DNA of 64,000 nucleotides, from positions 40,062 through 104,061 of the forward strand of contig JAJZDN010000005.1 of NCBI GenBank assembly GCA_021805985.1, read 5' to 3'. The notes beneath the pieces are model-generated. The model was not told the origin of the DNA, ran no database searches, and worked only from the letters and a program-made list of their open reading frames with translations. The stretch's first letter is position 1. Every line of letters starts with the position of its first letter. This stretch comes from Planctomycetota bacterium. Lineage in GTDB: Bacteria; Planctomycetota; Phycisphaerae; WQYP01. Position numbers and translations under genes: made by a program. Positions 1 through 7,582 of the stretch are shown piece after piece.

Positions 1-2
1 AA

Positions 3-158
3 CTTAAAACGGATGAAAATGTGTTAATTTTGCGGCAAGTACGCCAGGATTTATCGCCGGCGAGTCCTATATTATCGCAGGCTCATAGACAAAGTCCGTT
101 AAAAGTGCCTCAGCAAATTGCCACCCGCATGGAAATCCGCTATACCCCCTCTCTATGA
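3..158 (+). CDS. 3' end of an unidentified gene (partial)
   Basis: An open frame enters from the left edge and runs 51 codons to a TGA at 156-158. Its last residues read TRMEIRYTPSL. The stop overlaps the ATG of the next gene in an ATGA arrangement, as is common for real genes in this window, which supports it as the C-terminus of an upstream gene co-transcribed with the membrane protein. No domain can be recognised from so short a tail. A chance open frame is the alternative. Confidence 0.5.
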   Translation, partial: LKTDENVLILRQVRQDLSPASPILSQAHRQSPLKVPQQIATRMEIRYTPSL

Positions 159-1135
159 CTCCACTACCGCCATCACCGTCTGATAATCAAAAGTGCCGCA
201 CAGAACACCCCGGGGCAGCTTTGCTCTGGACCGGCGCGGTCGTCATGGCGCTATTGGAATTGCTGCTTTGGCTGTGCGTGCAGCATATTCTCCCCAGTCG
301 TTGGGCCGATTTTGGAAGATTTATCCGGGTGAATTTTACGCCGCTGATTTGGTCTGGCTTTTTGCCCTTTCTTCTCGGTGCGTTAAGCCAATGGGATCAT
401 TTCAATTGGCTCAAAGCGTATCGCTTTCGTCTGGCTATCTTATGGCTCTGGTCGATACCGGCCTGGTGTTTTTTTGATTGGATCAATTTCTATTTTATGG
501 TGGATCCCGCCAACGGGCTGCATGCGTGGAACTACCAGGGGATTCCAGCCAATCCCCTGAATCGCTTTGCCGGTTATGTGCTGGCTTTCGCCGCTATCGC
601 GCCTGCAATGCTATTGACCGCTGAATTATGGATGCGACTGGGCCTGCAAAAATGGAATTCCCGCCGGGGCGTGCGCATCAAACCAACTGTGCAGATTGTT
701 TGCTTTCTCCTGGGAATGGTGTTTTTCGTTGGCCCGTTTATTGAACGAAGCCCTATCGCCGATCTGATGCTATGGGTGAGTTGGATTTTTCTTCTGGACC
801 CGGTTAATTGTTGGGCTGGCCGTCCCAGTATTATCGGCGATTGGATCGCCGGTCGGTGGGGACGCACGTTCGCCCTGATGTTCGGCGGTTTAACCTGTGG
901 CTTTCTCTGGGAATTCTGGAATTACTGGGCCTTGGCTAAGTGGACGTACCATCTTCCATTTCTGGGCTGGTGGCAACACATTCGATATTTTGAAATGCCC
1001 TTGCCGGGGCTGCTTGGATTTCTATCCTTTGGCGTGGAAATCTGGGTTATGTGGCAGTTCAGTCTGCTGCTGTTGAATCGGTTTGTAGAAGGCGAACATC
1101 AATCCGAACATCTGAATAGATACCGTTGCATTTAA
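155..1135 (+). CDS. Polytopic membrane protein of unknown function
   Basis: A 326-residue protein with about eight hydrophobic segments: near residues 28-45, 60-75, 90-110, 135-160, 180-195, 205-215, 235-260 and 285-310. It is rich in Trp and Phe, including a WEFWNYWALAKW stretch near residue 250, and the long hydrophilic loops are short and few. I do not recognise the family. The ATG at 155 overlaps the TGA of the preceding frame by four bases, so translation is probably coupled to it. There is no signal peptide separate from the first membrane segment. It precedes the GH127 gene on the same strand, but a -10-like box lies between them, so they need not be one transcript. Confidence 0.7.
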   Translation: MTPLPPSPSDNQKCRTEHPGAALLWTGAVVMALLELLLWLCVQHILPSRWADFGRFIRVNFTPLIWSGFLPFLLGALSQWDHFNWLKAYRFRLAILWLWSIPAWCFFDWINFYFMVDPANGLHAWNYQGIPANPLNRFAGYVLAFAAIAPAMLLTAELWMRLGLQKWNSRRGVRIKPTVQIVCFLLGMVFFVGPFIERSPIADLMLWVSWIFLLDPVNCWAGRPSIIGDWIAGRWGRTFALMFGGLTCGFLWEFWNYWALAKWTYHLPFLGWWQHIRYFEMPLPGLLGFLSFGVEIWVMWQFSLLLLNRFVEGEHQSEHLNRYRCI

Positions 1136-1215
1136 AGTCTGGAATGGAAAATTTTAAGCATAGGGCTATCGCAATTGGATTTGAGCGTGGACAGTTCGGC
1201 GGATATGATTTTTGA

Positions 1216-1221
1216 TATAAT
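1216..1221 (+). promoter_or_regulatory. Candidate -10 box for the GH127 gene
   Basis: A perfect TATAAT lies 39 bases before the start codon at 1261. No convincing -35 hexamer is found at the usual 16-18 base spacing, so the promoter would depend on an activator or be weak. Only the -10 match is seen directly. Confidence 0.35.
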
Positions 1222-1260
1222 GAAGCACTCTTAACTTTCCGGCTTTCAGGAGAAACGACG

Positions 1261-3723
1261 ATGAAAGGTTTGTCTCGCAGAAAACTTATTACGGGTGCGG
1301 CGGCGGGTTCCGCAATTTTGCTTTCGCGCCGGGCAACGCGGGCGACGATTCCCCAGGGGCGGCAAAGCGGATACGCTGCGCCAGGTACAGGCGCGATGAA
1401 AGCGTATGATTTTGATCTGGCTGACGTGAAAATTCTGCCCGGGCCTTTTCATGAGAACATGACCCGCGATTTGAATTATCTGTTGGCCTATGATTGCAAC
1501 CGCCTGCTGGCCTCATTTCAAAAGGTTGCCGGAATTCCTACCAAAGCTCCAAATTTAGGTGGATGGGACAGCGCCGGACAGGCTGGCACTATTTGCGGAC
1601 ATTACCTTTCGGCATGTGCGATGATGTATTCCCATACCCGAGATCATCGCCTGCTGGAAAAAATTGATTACCTGTTGCCGCGATTGGCCAAATGTCAGGA
1701 AGCCAATGGACGTAAGGACCCGCAATTTAAGGGCTATTGCGCGGGGCTGCCGGCCAGCGTAGCGGCTTTCAAAAAGGCTTTGGCGGGTGATATCAATGTG
1801 GGCGATCCCAAGGCGTTGTTTACCTTTTCGCTTAATGGAATGTGGTCGCCCTGGTATTCCATTCATAAGATCATGGCCGGCCTGCGCGACGCGTGGCTCT
1901 ATACGGGGCGGCCGCAGGCAAAAGAAATTCTTATCGGTCTGGCGGATTGGAGCGCTCAATTTCCACGCAAGCTCACTGAAGCGCAAATGCAGATCATGCT
2001 GATCAGTGAACAGGGCGGAATGAATGAAGTTCTGGCGGATGTTTACAGCATTACCGGAAATCGCAAATATCTGAAAATAGCGGAGGCTTTTAATGAAAAA
2101 TCCCAGCTTGATCCGCTGATGCACAGCAGAGATATTCTCACCGGCTGCCATTCCAATCAGTATATTCCGCGCGTCATCGGCATTGCCCGGCAGTATGAGT
2201 TAACCGGTCAGCAGCGCTATCGTACGGGTGCAGAATTCTTCTGGGAAACGGTCGTCCGCCACCGCAGCTATGTGTTTGGCGGCAACAGCAATCACGAATA
2301 CTTTTTCCCGCTGGGCGATGCCTGGCAGCAGCTAAGTGTGGGCACCGCTGAAACCTGCTGCACGTATAACATGCTAAAACTTACGGGCCATTATTTCTGC
2401 TGGAACGCCACCATGGAAGCTGCGAACTTTTTTGAGCGCGCTTTGGTGAACCATATTCTGGGTTCGCAGGACCCGGACACCGGCATGATGACGTATTACA
2501 TTTCAATGCGTCCGGGCCATTTTAAAACATTCAACACCCCCTGGGATTCCTGCTGGTGCTGCATGAGTACCGGCATGGAAAATCACGCGAAATATGCACG
2601 GGGCATTTATTACCACAATGATAAAACCTTATGGATCAATTTGTTTCTGGCCTCGGAACTCAAGTGGAAGGCCGCTGGCATGACAATACGCCAAAGCACG
2701 CGCTTTCCTGATGATGGCAAGGTACGCATTGATTTTACCTGCAAAAAGCCAACAGAGGCCATGATTAAAATCCGTCACCCCTATTGGTCCACACCGGCGA
2801 TGGTGATTAAACTTAATGGGCAGGAAATTGGGGCGGGCGCTCCGGGAGAATATTTGGATCTTAACCGGACGTGGAATAATGGGGACACCCTGGACATTGA
2901 GCTTAAAATGCCGCTGCGCATTGAACGCATGGCGCACCATCCGTCCACATTTTCCATTCTGGCCGGCCCGACCGTTCTGGCCGCTACCTTAGGCAATGAT
3001 CTGATGTTACCCCCGGTGCCGTATGCCAACGGAAATCAATATGAATGGGCCAATGTGCCTGATCCCGAGACCATTCCGCAATTGCTTGTGGACCAAGCCT
3101 CGGTGGACCAATGGGTAAAGCCTGATCCGCACAAACCGCTGGTCTGGCATACCCATGGCGTGGGCCGGCCACATGATGTAAAACTTGTGCCATTTTATAA
3201 AGTGGCCCATGAACGCTATGTGGTATATTTTAATCCGGTAACGCAAAAGCAATGGCTTCAGGAAAGGCAACTCGAGGCGCAACGCAAAAAAACACAACAA
3301 CTGATTCAACACGCCAGCATTGATCGGCTTATTATCGGTAATGCTGCCTCGCTTGCAGATCATCAACTCCGCGACCAGATAAATGTGGATCAGGGACATG
3401 CACCGGAAGGCCCCTGGATGGATGCCCATGATGGTGGAGGTTTCACTTTTAACCTGAAAGTGTTACCGGATTCACCTATGGCTTTGGCCTGCACATGGTG
3501 GGGAAGTGATAACGGAGCACGAAAATTTAAAATCATGGTTAATGGCCGCCCCATCGCCACGCAGGTGCTGGAAAACATCGCCCCGGGCCGCTTGGATACC
3601 CTGCTATACGATATTCCGCGCGCATTAACCCGCGGCAAAACAACCATAGCCGTTCGCCTGCAAGCCGATCCCGGCAACTTCGCCGGCGGCCTATTCGACT
3701 GCCGCAGCATAAAGCTGCCTTAA
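1261..3723 (+). CDS. Secreted GH127 (DUF1680) beta-L-arabinofuranosidase-like enzyme
   Basis: An 820-residue protein that begins with a twin-arginine type leader (SRRKLITGAAAGSA), which suggests Tat export. The body matches glycoside hydrolase family 127, which removes terminal beta-L-arabinofuranose. The family's zinc/thiolate site is visible: TAETCCTYNM near residue 365 supplies the Glu and Cys ligands, and CWCCMSTGMENH near residue 430 supplies the Cys pair that includes the nucleophile. A SNHEYF segment near residue 345 fits the acid/base Glu. The last ~110 residues form a separate beta-rich module, like the C-terminal domain of long GH127 proteins. AGGAG lies upstream of the ATG. With the GH53 and GH35 genes nearby it fits breakdown of arabinan/galactan side chains of pectin. 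Exact substrate is inferred; the family is fairly secure. Confidence 0.88.
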   Translation: MKGLSRRKLITGAAAGSAILLSRRATRATIPQGRQSGYAAPGTGAMKAYDFDLADVKILPGPFHENMTRDLNYLLAYDCNRLLASFQKVAGIPTKAPNLGGWDSAGQAGTICGHYLSACAMMYSHTRDHRLLEKIDYLLPRLAKCQEANGRKDPQFKGYCAGLPASVAAFKKALAGDINVGDPKALFTFSLNGMWSPWYSIHKIMAGLRDAWLYTGRPQAKEILIGLADWSAQFPRKLTEAQMQIMLISEQGGMNEVLADVYSITGNRKYLKIAEAFNEKSQLDPLMHSRDILTGCHSNQYIPRVIGIARQYELTGQQRYRTGAEFFWETVVRHRSYVFGGNSNHEYFFPLGDAWQQLSVGTAETCCTYNMLKLTGHYFCWNATMEAANFFERALVNHILGSQDPDTGMMTYYISMRPGHFKTFNTPWDSCWCCMSTGMENHAKYARGIYYHNDKTLWINLFLASELKWKAAGMTIRQSTRFPDDGKVRIDFTCKKPTEAMIKIRHPYWSTPAMVIKLNGQEIGAGAPGEYLDLNRTWNNGDTLDIELKMPLRIERMAHHPSTFSILAGPTVLAATLGNDLMLPPVPYANGNQYEWANVPDPETIPQLLVDQASVDQWVKPDPHKPLVWHTHGVGRPHDVKLVPFYKVAHERYVVYFNPVTQKQWLQERQLEAQRKKTQQLIQHASIDRLIIGNAASLADHQLRDQINVDQGHAPEGPWMDAHDGGGFTFNLKVLPDSPMALACTWWGSDNGARKFKIMVNGRPIATQVLENIAPGRLDTLLYDIPRALTRGKTTIAVRLQADPGNFAGGLFDCRSIKLP

Positions 3724-3957
3724 CGCACGTTTAGTGGCAGATTAAGGCAAGTGTCAGTGAACTGCGTAACGTGATTACGTGTTGCCCGGAGGTCCCGACG
3801 TTGGAAACGCTGGTTTCAAGCTGCTGGGACCAAAGTGGGCGGCCCTGAATTGACGTGGCCCTGATGTTTTGTTGATGATGGCGATTAACAGGCCCCATTG
3901 TTCAGAGCGGCTAATTGCAACTCTGCACTTTGATGTTGGAATTCCCCGCAGCACCGC

Positions 3958-3986
3958 TTGACGCATACCTAACATACTACTAACAT
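3958..3986 (+). promoter_or_regulatory. imuA promoter with CTAACAT direct repeat
   Basis: TTGACG at 3958-3963 and TAACAT at 3981-3986 are spaced by 17 bases. Inside this promoter lies a direct repeat CTAACAT-N4-CTAACAT (3969-3975 and 3980-3986), one helical turn apart, whose second copy covers the -10 box. The nine-base string ATACCTAAC here (3965-3973) also occurs at the recA promoter. A repressor site is inferred. Confidence 0.5.
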
Positions 3987-4019
3987 CCTGGGGTATGAAA
4001 CTCAGGGAGGCGCAGCAGC

Positions 4020-4799
4020 ATGGCAGCCAAACTTACTTTTGCGGATGTGGTGCAAAACTCCGCCCGTATTATCCAGAAGCTTGAACCACATGCGTCAGGC
4101 GAAGCTGCGCCATACGTGCCGGGCGAGGAAAACCCCTCCACCGACCTGCCTGAATTATGCGTGGGTATTCACGAATGGTTTTATGGAGATGCATCAGATC
4201 CAAAAACCTCTGCTTTGCATACCCCCCCGCCCCAAGCCCGGGAGCGGTCATGGTGGCCGGCAGCGCTTACCCTGATGGCTTGGACGGCAGGCCGAATATT
4301 GCGGCAGTCGGAACACACCTATCTTTTCTGGATCGGCGGCACAGAATTTCTGCCCACCCTGCAACTCCTGGCTGCCATTTTACCGGGCCACCGTCTGATT
4401 GAACGTTGCATTTTTATTGATCCACCAAGCCAGTCCGACCGCATCTGGGCTATCGATCAGACGCTGCGGTGCAGTGCCGCAGCGGTGGTGATCGCGAATG
4501 GTGCCGGGGCGGATATGGCTGCAAGTCGCAGATGGCAACTGGCGGCGGCCGTCGGCGGGGTATGCGGCCTCTTGGCCCGTCCCCCCTGGGAAATAAATGC
4601 CCCATGCCTGGCCATCACCCGCTGGCAGGTTCAACCCGCTCCCACCAGCACCAACCATCCCCAGTGGAATGTGCGATTGCTGCGCTGCAAGCCCCCCATG
4701 CCACCCATCGCCCCAGATAACCAATGGATCGCGCAATGGTGTTATGATTCCAATAATGGCCAAGGCGAAATGAAAATCCAGACCGTCCAATGGAACTGA
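4020..4799 (+). CDS. imuA: ImuA-like RecA-family SOS mutagenesis protein
   Basis: A 259-residue protein resembling ImuA, the truncated RecA-like partner of ImuB and DnaE2 in translesion mutagenesis. Recognisable stretches in family order are YLFWIGGTEFLPTLQLLAA, then a DRIWAIDQTLRCSAAAVVIA segment, ASRRWQLAAAVGG, and a TRWQVQPAP...WNVRLLRC end. As in ImuA it has no intact Walker A motif. GGAGG lies 10 bases before the ATG. A good sigma-70 type promoter with a direct repeat precedes it. Neither imuB nor dnaE2 follows: the next genuine gene is a convergent aminotransferase, so the usual cassette is split or lost here. The assignment rests on recognised sequence pattern, not on a search. Confidence 0.7.
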   Translation: MAAKLTFADVVQNSARIIQKLEPHASGEAAPYVPGEENPSTDLPELCVGIHEWFYGDASDPKTSALHTPPPQARERSWWPAALTLMAWTAGRILRQSEHTYLFWIGGTEFLPTLQLLAAILPGHRLIERCIFIDPPSQSDRIWAIDQTLRCSAAAVVIANGAGADMAASRRWQLAAAVGGVCGLLARPPWEINAPCLAITRWQVQPAPTSTNHPQWNVRLLRCKPPMPPIAPDNQWIAQWCYDSNNGQGEMKIQTVQWN

Positions 4800-4981
4800 T
4801 TATTCCCTATTTGGACTGGATTGCCATGACCTGTTTCATACTGGGAAGGCCCGCCATGCTTCTGGCGATGATCACCGCGCTCCTGGAATTTCGCCTGAAC
4901 CTCAAACCTGTATCGCTTGAGCAGGATTTTTTGAGAGGCATACAACGCCACCGGCCGAACAACTATTCGACTCTGACTTAA
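4790..4981 (+). CDS. Short unidentified ORF overlapping imuA end
   Basis: A 63-codon frame whose ATG overlaps the imuA stop by ten bases. The first half is hydrophobic (residues 10-32) and the rest basic. There is no ribosome binding site at a proper distance and no resemblance to the N-terminus of ImuB. It may be translated by coupling to imuA or be chance. Confidence 0.25.
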   Translation: MELIIPYLDWIAMTCFILGRPAMLLAMITALLEFRLNLKPVSLEQDFLRGIQRHRPNNYSTLT

Positions 4982-5044
4982 ACAGCCCCCCCTTCATAAG
5001 CGAGGTGGGAATACACCATTGATCTACTGCCACCCAATAGACCC

Positions 5045-6187
5045 CTATTTATAAAATGCCAGGAGCGTATCGGCTACGTGTTGGATTTGGGCGTCCGTGA
5101 GTTCTGGAAATACGGGCAGCGCCAAGACTTCGCGGCAGGCTTGTTCAGAAACTGGAAACGCCCCTTCACGGTATCCCAAGTCTTGAAAGCATTCCTGAAG
5201 GTGCAGCGGCCGGGGATAATATATCGCGCTTCCAATGCCCTGTTTTTGCAGATATTCTTTCGCGGAATCCCGGCGGGGAACGCGGACGACATATTGGTGA
5301 TACACGTGATGGGTTCCGGGAATTTCTACCGGTGCAATTACATCGGTATTCTTAAAACGCTGGGAATAATACGCTGCGATCTGGCGGCGGCGATTATTCC
5401 ACTTATCGAGATATTTCAATTTGACATTTAACACCGCGCACTGGATGCCGTCCAGGCGAAAATTTCCGCCAACAAAAGCGTGATGGTAGCGGCTGGTTTC
5501 ACCGTGCTGCCGGGTCTGCTCCAGGCGGCCGGCAAGTTTCGTGTCTCGGACGATCACCGCCCCGGCATCGCCGGCGGCCCCGAGATTCTTCGTAGGATAA
5601 AATGAAAGACACGCAGTGCTGCCAAGTTCACCCGGGATTTTCCCCTGACTATCTTTAGCGCCGATACACTGTGCGGCATCTTCCACAATTTTCAGGTTGT
5701 GCTTGCCGCACAATTCCGCCAGAGGACTCATTTCGCACATTTGGCCAAATAGATGAACAGGAATTACCGCCTTGCACTGGGCATCAGCCACTGAGTCAAT
5801 GGCATCGGTGCGCATGAGAAATGTTGCGGGATCAATATCCACAAATATCGGCTTTGCGCCAGCGCGGGTAATGCAACCGGCGGTGGCGAAAAAAGTGAAG
5901 GGCGTGGTGATGACTTTATCCCCCCTGCCGATGCCCAAAGCCATCAAAGATGCCAATATCGCGTCCGTGCCGCTGGATACTGCCACGGCCCGTGCATTAA
6001 ATAACTGTCCAAGATTGCTCTCAAAGTCTTTCAAGGCCTTGCCGCCGATGTATTCGGTTGAATCCAGAACGCCGCGCACAGCAGCTTCAATTTCAGAGCG
6101 CAGAATTTGATATTGTGTTAAAATTTCAAACATGGGAACCGAGGTGGTATGCGCGGCCGCAGATTTTATGACAAGATTATCCGACAT
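5045..6187 (-). CDS. DegT/DnrJ/EryC1/StrS PLP-dependent sugar aminotransferase
   Basis: A 380-residue fold-type I aminotransferase. The start of the conserved fold, VPMFEILTQYQ, is at residue 17, followed by SSGTDAILASL (cofactor phosphate pocket), PFTFFATAG, EDAAQCIGA and SFYPTKNLGAAGDAG, in which the Lys is the expected PLP Schiff-base residue. Members transfer an amino group from glutamate to a keto-sugar nucleotide; similarity in style to WbpE/ArnB suggests surface-polysaccharide sugars, but the substrate cannot be read from sequence. GGAGAAGTAA precedes the ATG. It stands alone on the minus strand, convergent with imuA and divergent from the galactanase gene. Confidence 0.88.
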   Translation of the reverse strand: MSDNLVIKSAAAHTTSVPMFEILTQYQILRSEIEAAVRGVLDSTEYIGGKALKDFESNLGQLFNARAVAVSSGTDAILASLMALGIGRGDKVITTPFTFFATAGCITRAGAKPIFVDIDPATFLMRTDAIDSVADAQCKAVIPVHLFGQMCEMSPLAELCGKHNLKIVEDAAQCIGAKDSQGKIPGELGSTACLSFYPTKNLGAAGDAGAVIVRDTKLAGRLEQTRQHGETSRYHHAFVGGNFRLDGIQCAVLNVKLKYLDKWNNRRRQIAAYYSQRFKNTDVIAPVEIPGTHHVYHQYVVRVPRRDSAKEYLQKQGIGSAIYYPRPLHLQECFQDLGYREGAFPVSEQACREVLALPVFPELTDAQIQHVADTLLAFYK

Positions 6188-6261
6188 TTACTTCTCCAAA
6201 TCAGACTCCTGGCGTCTGTCCCGAAATGCTATGCCAATGCACAGAAATTGTCCACGCTGCG

Positions 6262-6283
6262 TCCTGGTTCGGTCCTGGTTCGG
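6262..6283. repeat. Tandem 11-bp repeat upstream of galactanase gene
   Basis: TCCTGGTTCGG occurs twice head to tail in the 168-base space between the divergent aminotransferase and GH53 genes. It could be a regulator site for either gene; nothing more can be said. Confidence 0.6.
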
Positions 6284-6355
6284 ACGGGCGGCCAAGAGAT
6301 TGTGTTCACCGCCGAAAAGCCAGATAAAGAGATTTATATTTAAGGAAGATAAAAT

Positions 6356-7534
6356 ATGATTGACACTGTTACGCTGGATCGGGCCGCCTCCATAATTGGG
6401 GTAAGGATAAAAAGGCACCATTGGGTTGTGCTTATTTTAATCATGGCCGCCCTGCCGAATGTGTTGCGCGCGGCATCAGCGAAAACTGATTTTCTGGCTG
6501 GTGCAGATGTTTCGTATTTTGGCTACATTGAGGCGCATGGTGGTATATATCGTTATGATCGAAAGCCGATGGGGCTAATCCAAGCCTTTAAGCAGTCGGG
6601 CTGTAATTGCCTGCGATTGCGGTTGTGGCATCGGGCGACAAGGATGGAGCAATCGCGATTGGGCAAACTCGCGACGCTTAATGATTTGGCGTATACACTG
6701 CCACTGGCCCAGAAAATTAAGAAAGCCGGACTTTATTTTATTCTGGACATGCATTTTTCGGATACCTGGGCGGACCCCGGCCATCAATTTGCTCCTGCCG
6801 CCTGGCGGAAATTAACGCTATCTCAACTGCGTGTGCGACTGCGTGCTTATTGCCGGCGCGTGATTGCAACACTGCGGAAAGCCCACGCCATGCCTGATAT
6901 GGTCTTGGTGGGCAATGAGATTAATAGCGGGATGCTTTGGCCGCAGGGGAAATTGTGGGTAAATCATAAAGCACGATGGAATCGCTTGGCGTCGCTGTTG
7001 AAGGCCGCGATCGCCGGTGTTTACGCAGGCAGCGGAACGCATACGCCCAAGATCATGATCCAGTTAGCCGATACCTCGTATGCCCCGGAATTCTATCATC
7101 AGCTCATGGCCCATGGTGTGCATTTTGATGTGATCGGATATGACTTTTATCCCTATTGGGGCGGCGCGTTAAAACATTTGAAATCGCACCTTGAGAAACT
7201 TGCTAATTCCGTGCACAAACCGATTATCGTTGCGGAAACAGCGTATCCGTGGATTAACGACGCGCACAATGCCAGATGGAAATCCAAACCCGGAATGCAA
7301 TTTCCGTTCACACCCGCAGGACAAGCGCGGTACGCACGGGCAGTAATAAAAATAGTTAAAACTCTGCCCGACCATCTCGGGCGGGGCGTATGGTGGTGGG
7401 GAGCGGAGTATAATCCGGATCAGAAGGACTTTGCACGTAATTCATGGTCGTATCGTTCTCTATTCGATAAGCACGGCAATGCGCTGCCAGCGATGCGGGT
7501 TTTGGGAGAGGCGGCGCGGGGCGGCGAAAAGTAA
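6356..7534 (+). CDS. Secreted GH53 endo-beta-1,4-galactanase
   Basis: A 392-residue glycoside hydrolase family 53 enzyme, which cuts beta-1,4-galactan (type I arabinogalactan). The family N-terminus is clear after the leader: FLAGADVSYFGYIEAHGG near residue 45, then NCLRLRLWH. The acid/base Glu lies in VLVGNEINSGMLWPQG near residue 185 and the nucleophile Glu in IIVAETAYPW near residue 295. The leader has a basic start and a hydrophobic core at residues 22-35 ending in Ala-rich sequence, consistent with secretion. AAGGAAGA precedes the ATG. It is followed at once by a GH35 beta-galactosidase on the same strand, so the pair would release and then hydrolyse galacto-oligosaccharides. Confidence 0.92.
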   Translation: MIDTVTLDRAASIIGVRIKRHHWVVLILIMAALPNVLRAASAKTDFLAGADVSYFGYIEAHGGIYRYDRKPMGLIQAFKQSGCNCLRLRLWHRATRMEQSRLGKLATLNDLAYTLPLAQKIKKAGLYFILDMHFSDTWADPGHQFAPAAWRKLTLSQLRVRLRAYCRRVIATLRKAHAMPDMVLVGNEINSGMLWPQGKLWVNHKARWNRLASLLKAAIAGVYAGSGTHTPKIMIQLADTSYAPEFYHQLMAHGVHFDVIGYDFYPYWGGALKHLKSHLEKLANSVHKPIIVAETAYPWINDAHNARWKSKPGMQFPFTPAGQARYARAVIKIVKTLPDHLGRGVWWWGAEYNPDQKDFARNSWSYRSLFDKHGNALPAMRVLGEAARGGEK

Positions 7535-7582
7535 AAATGGCGAAGTGGTTGTTTGAACGAGTGTTTCAGAAGGCTTTTTTGC

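Noticed and set aside
3775..3975. 66-residue minus frame between GH127 and imuA
   Set aside because: No start signal or recognisable sequence, and it covers the imuA promoter.
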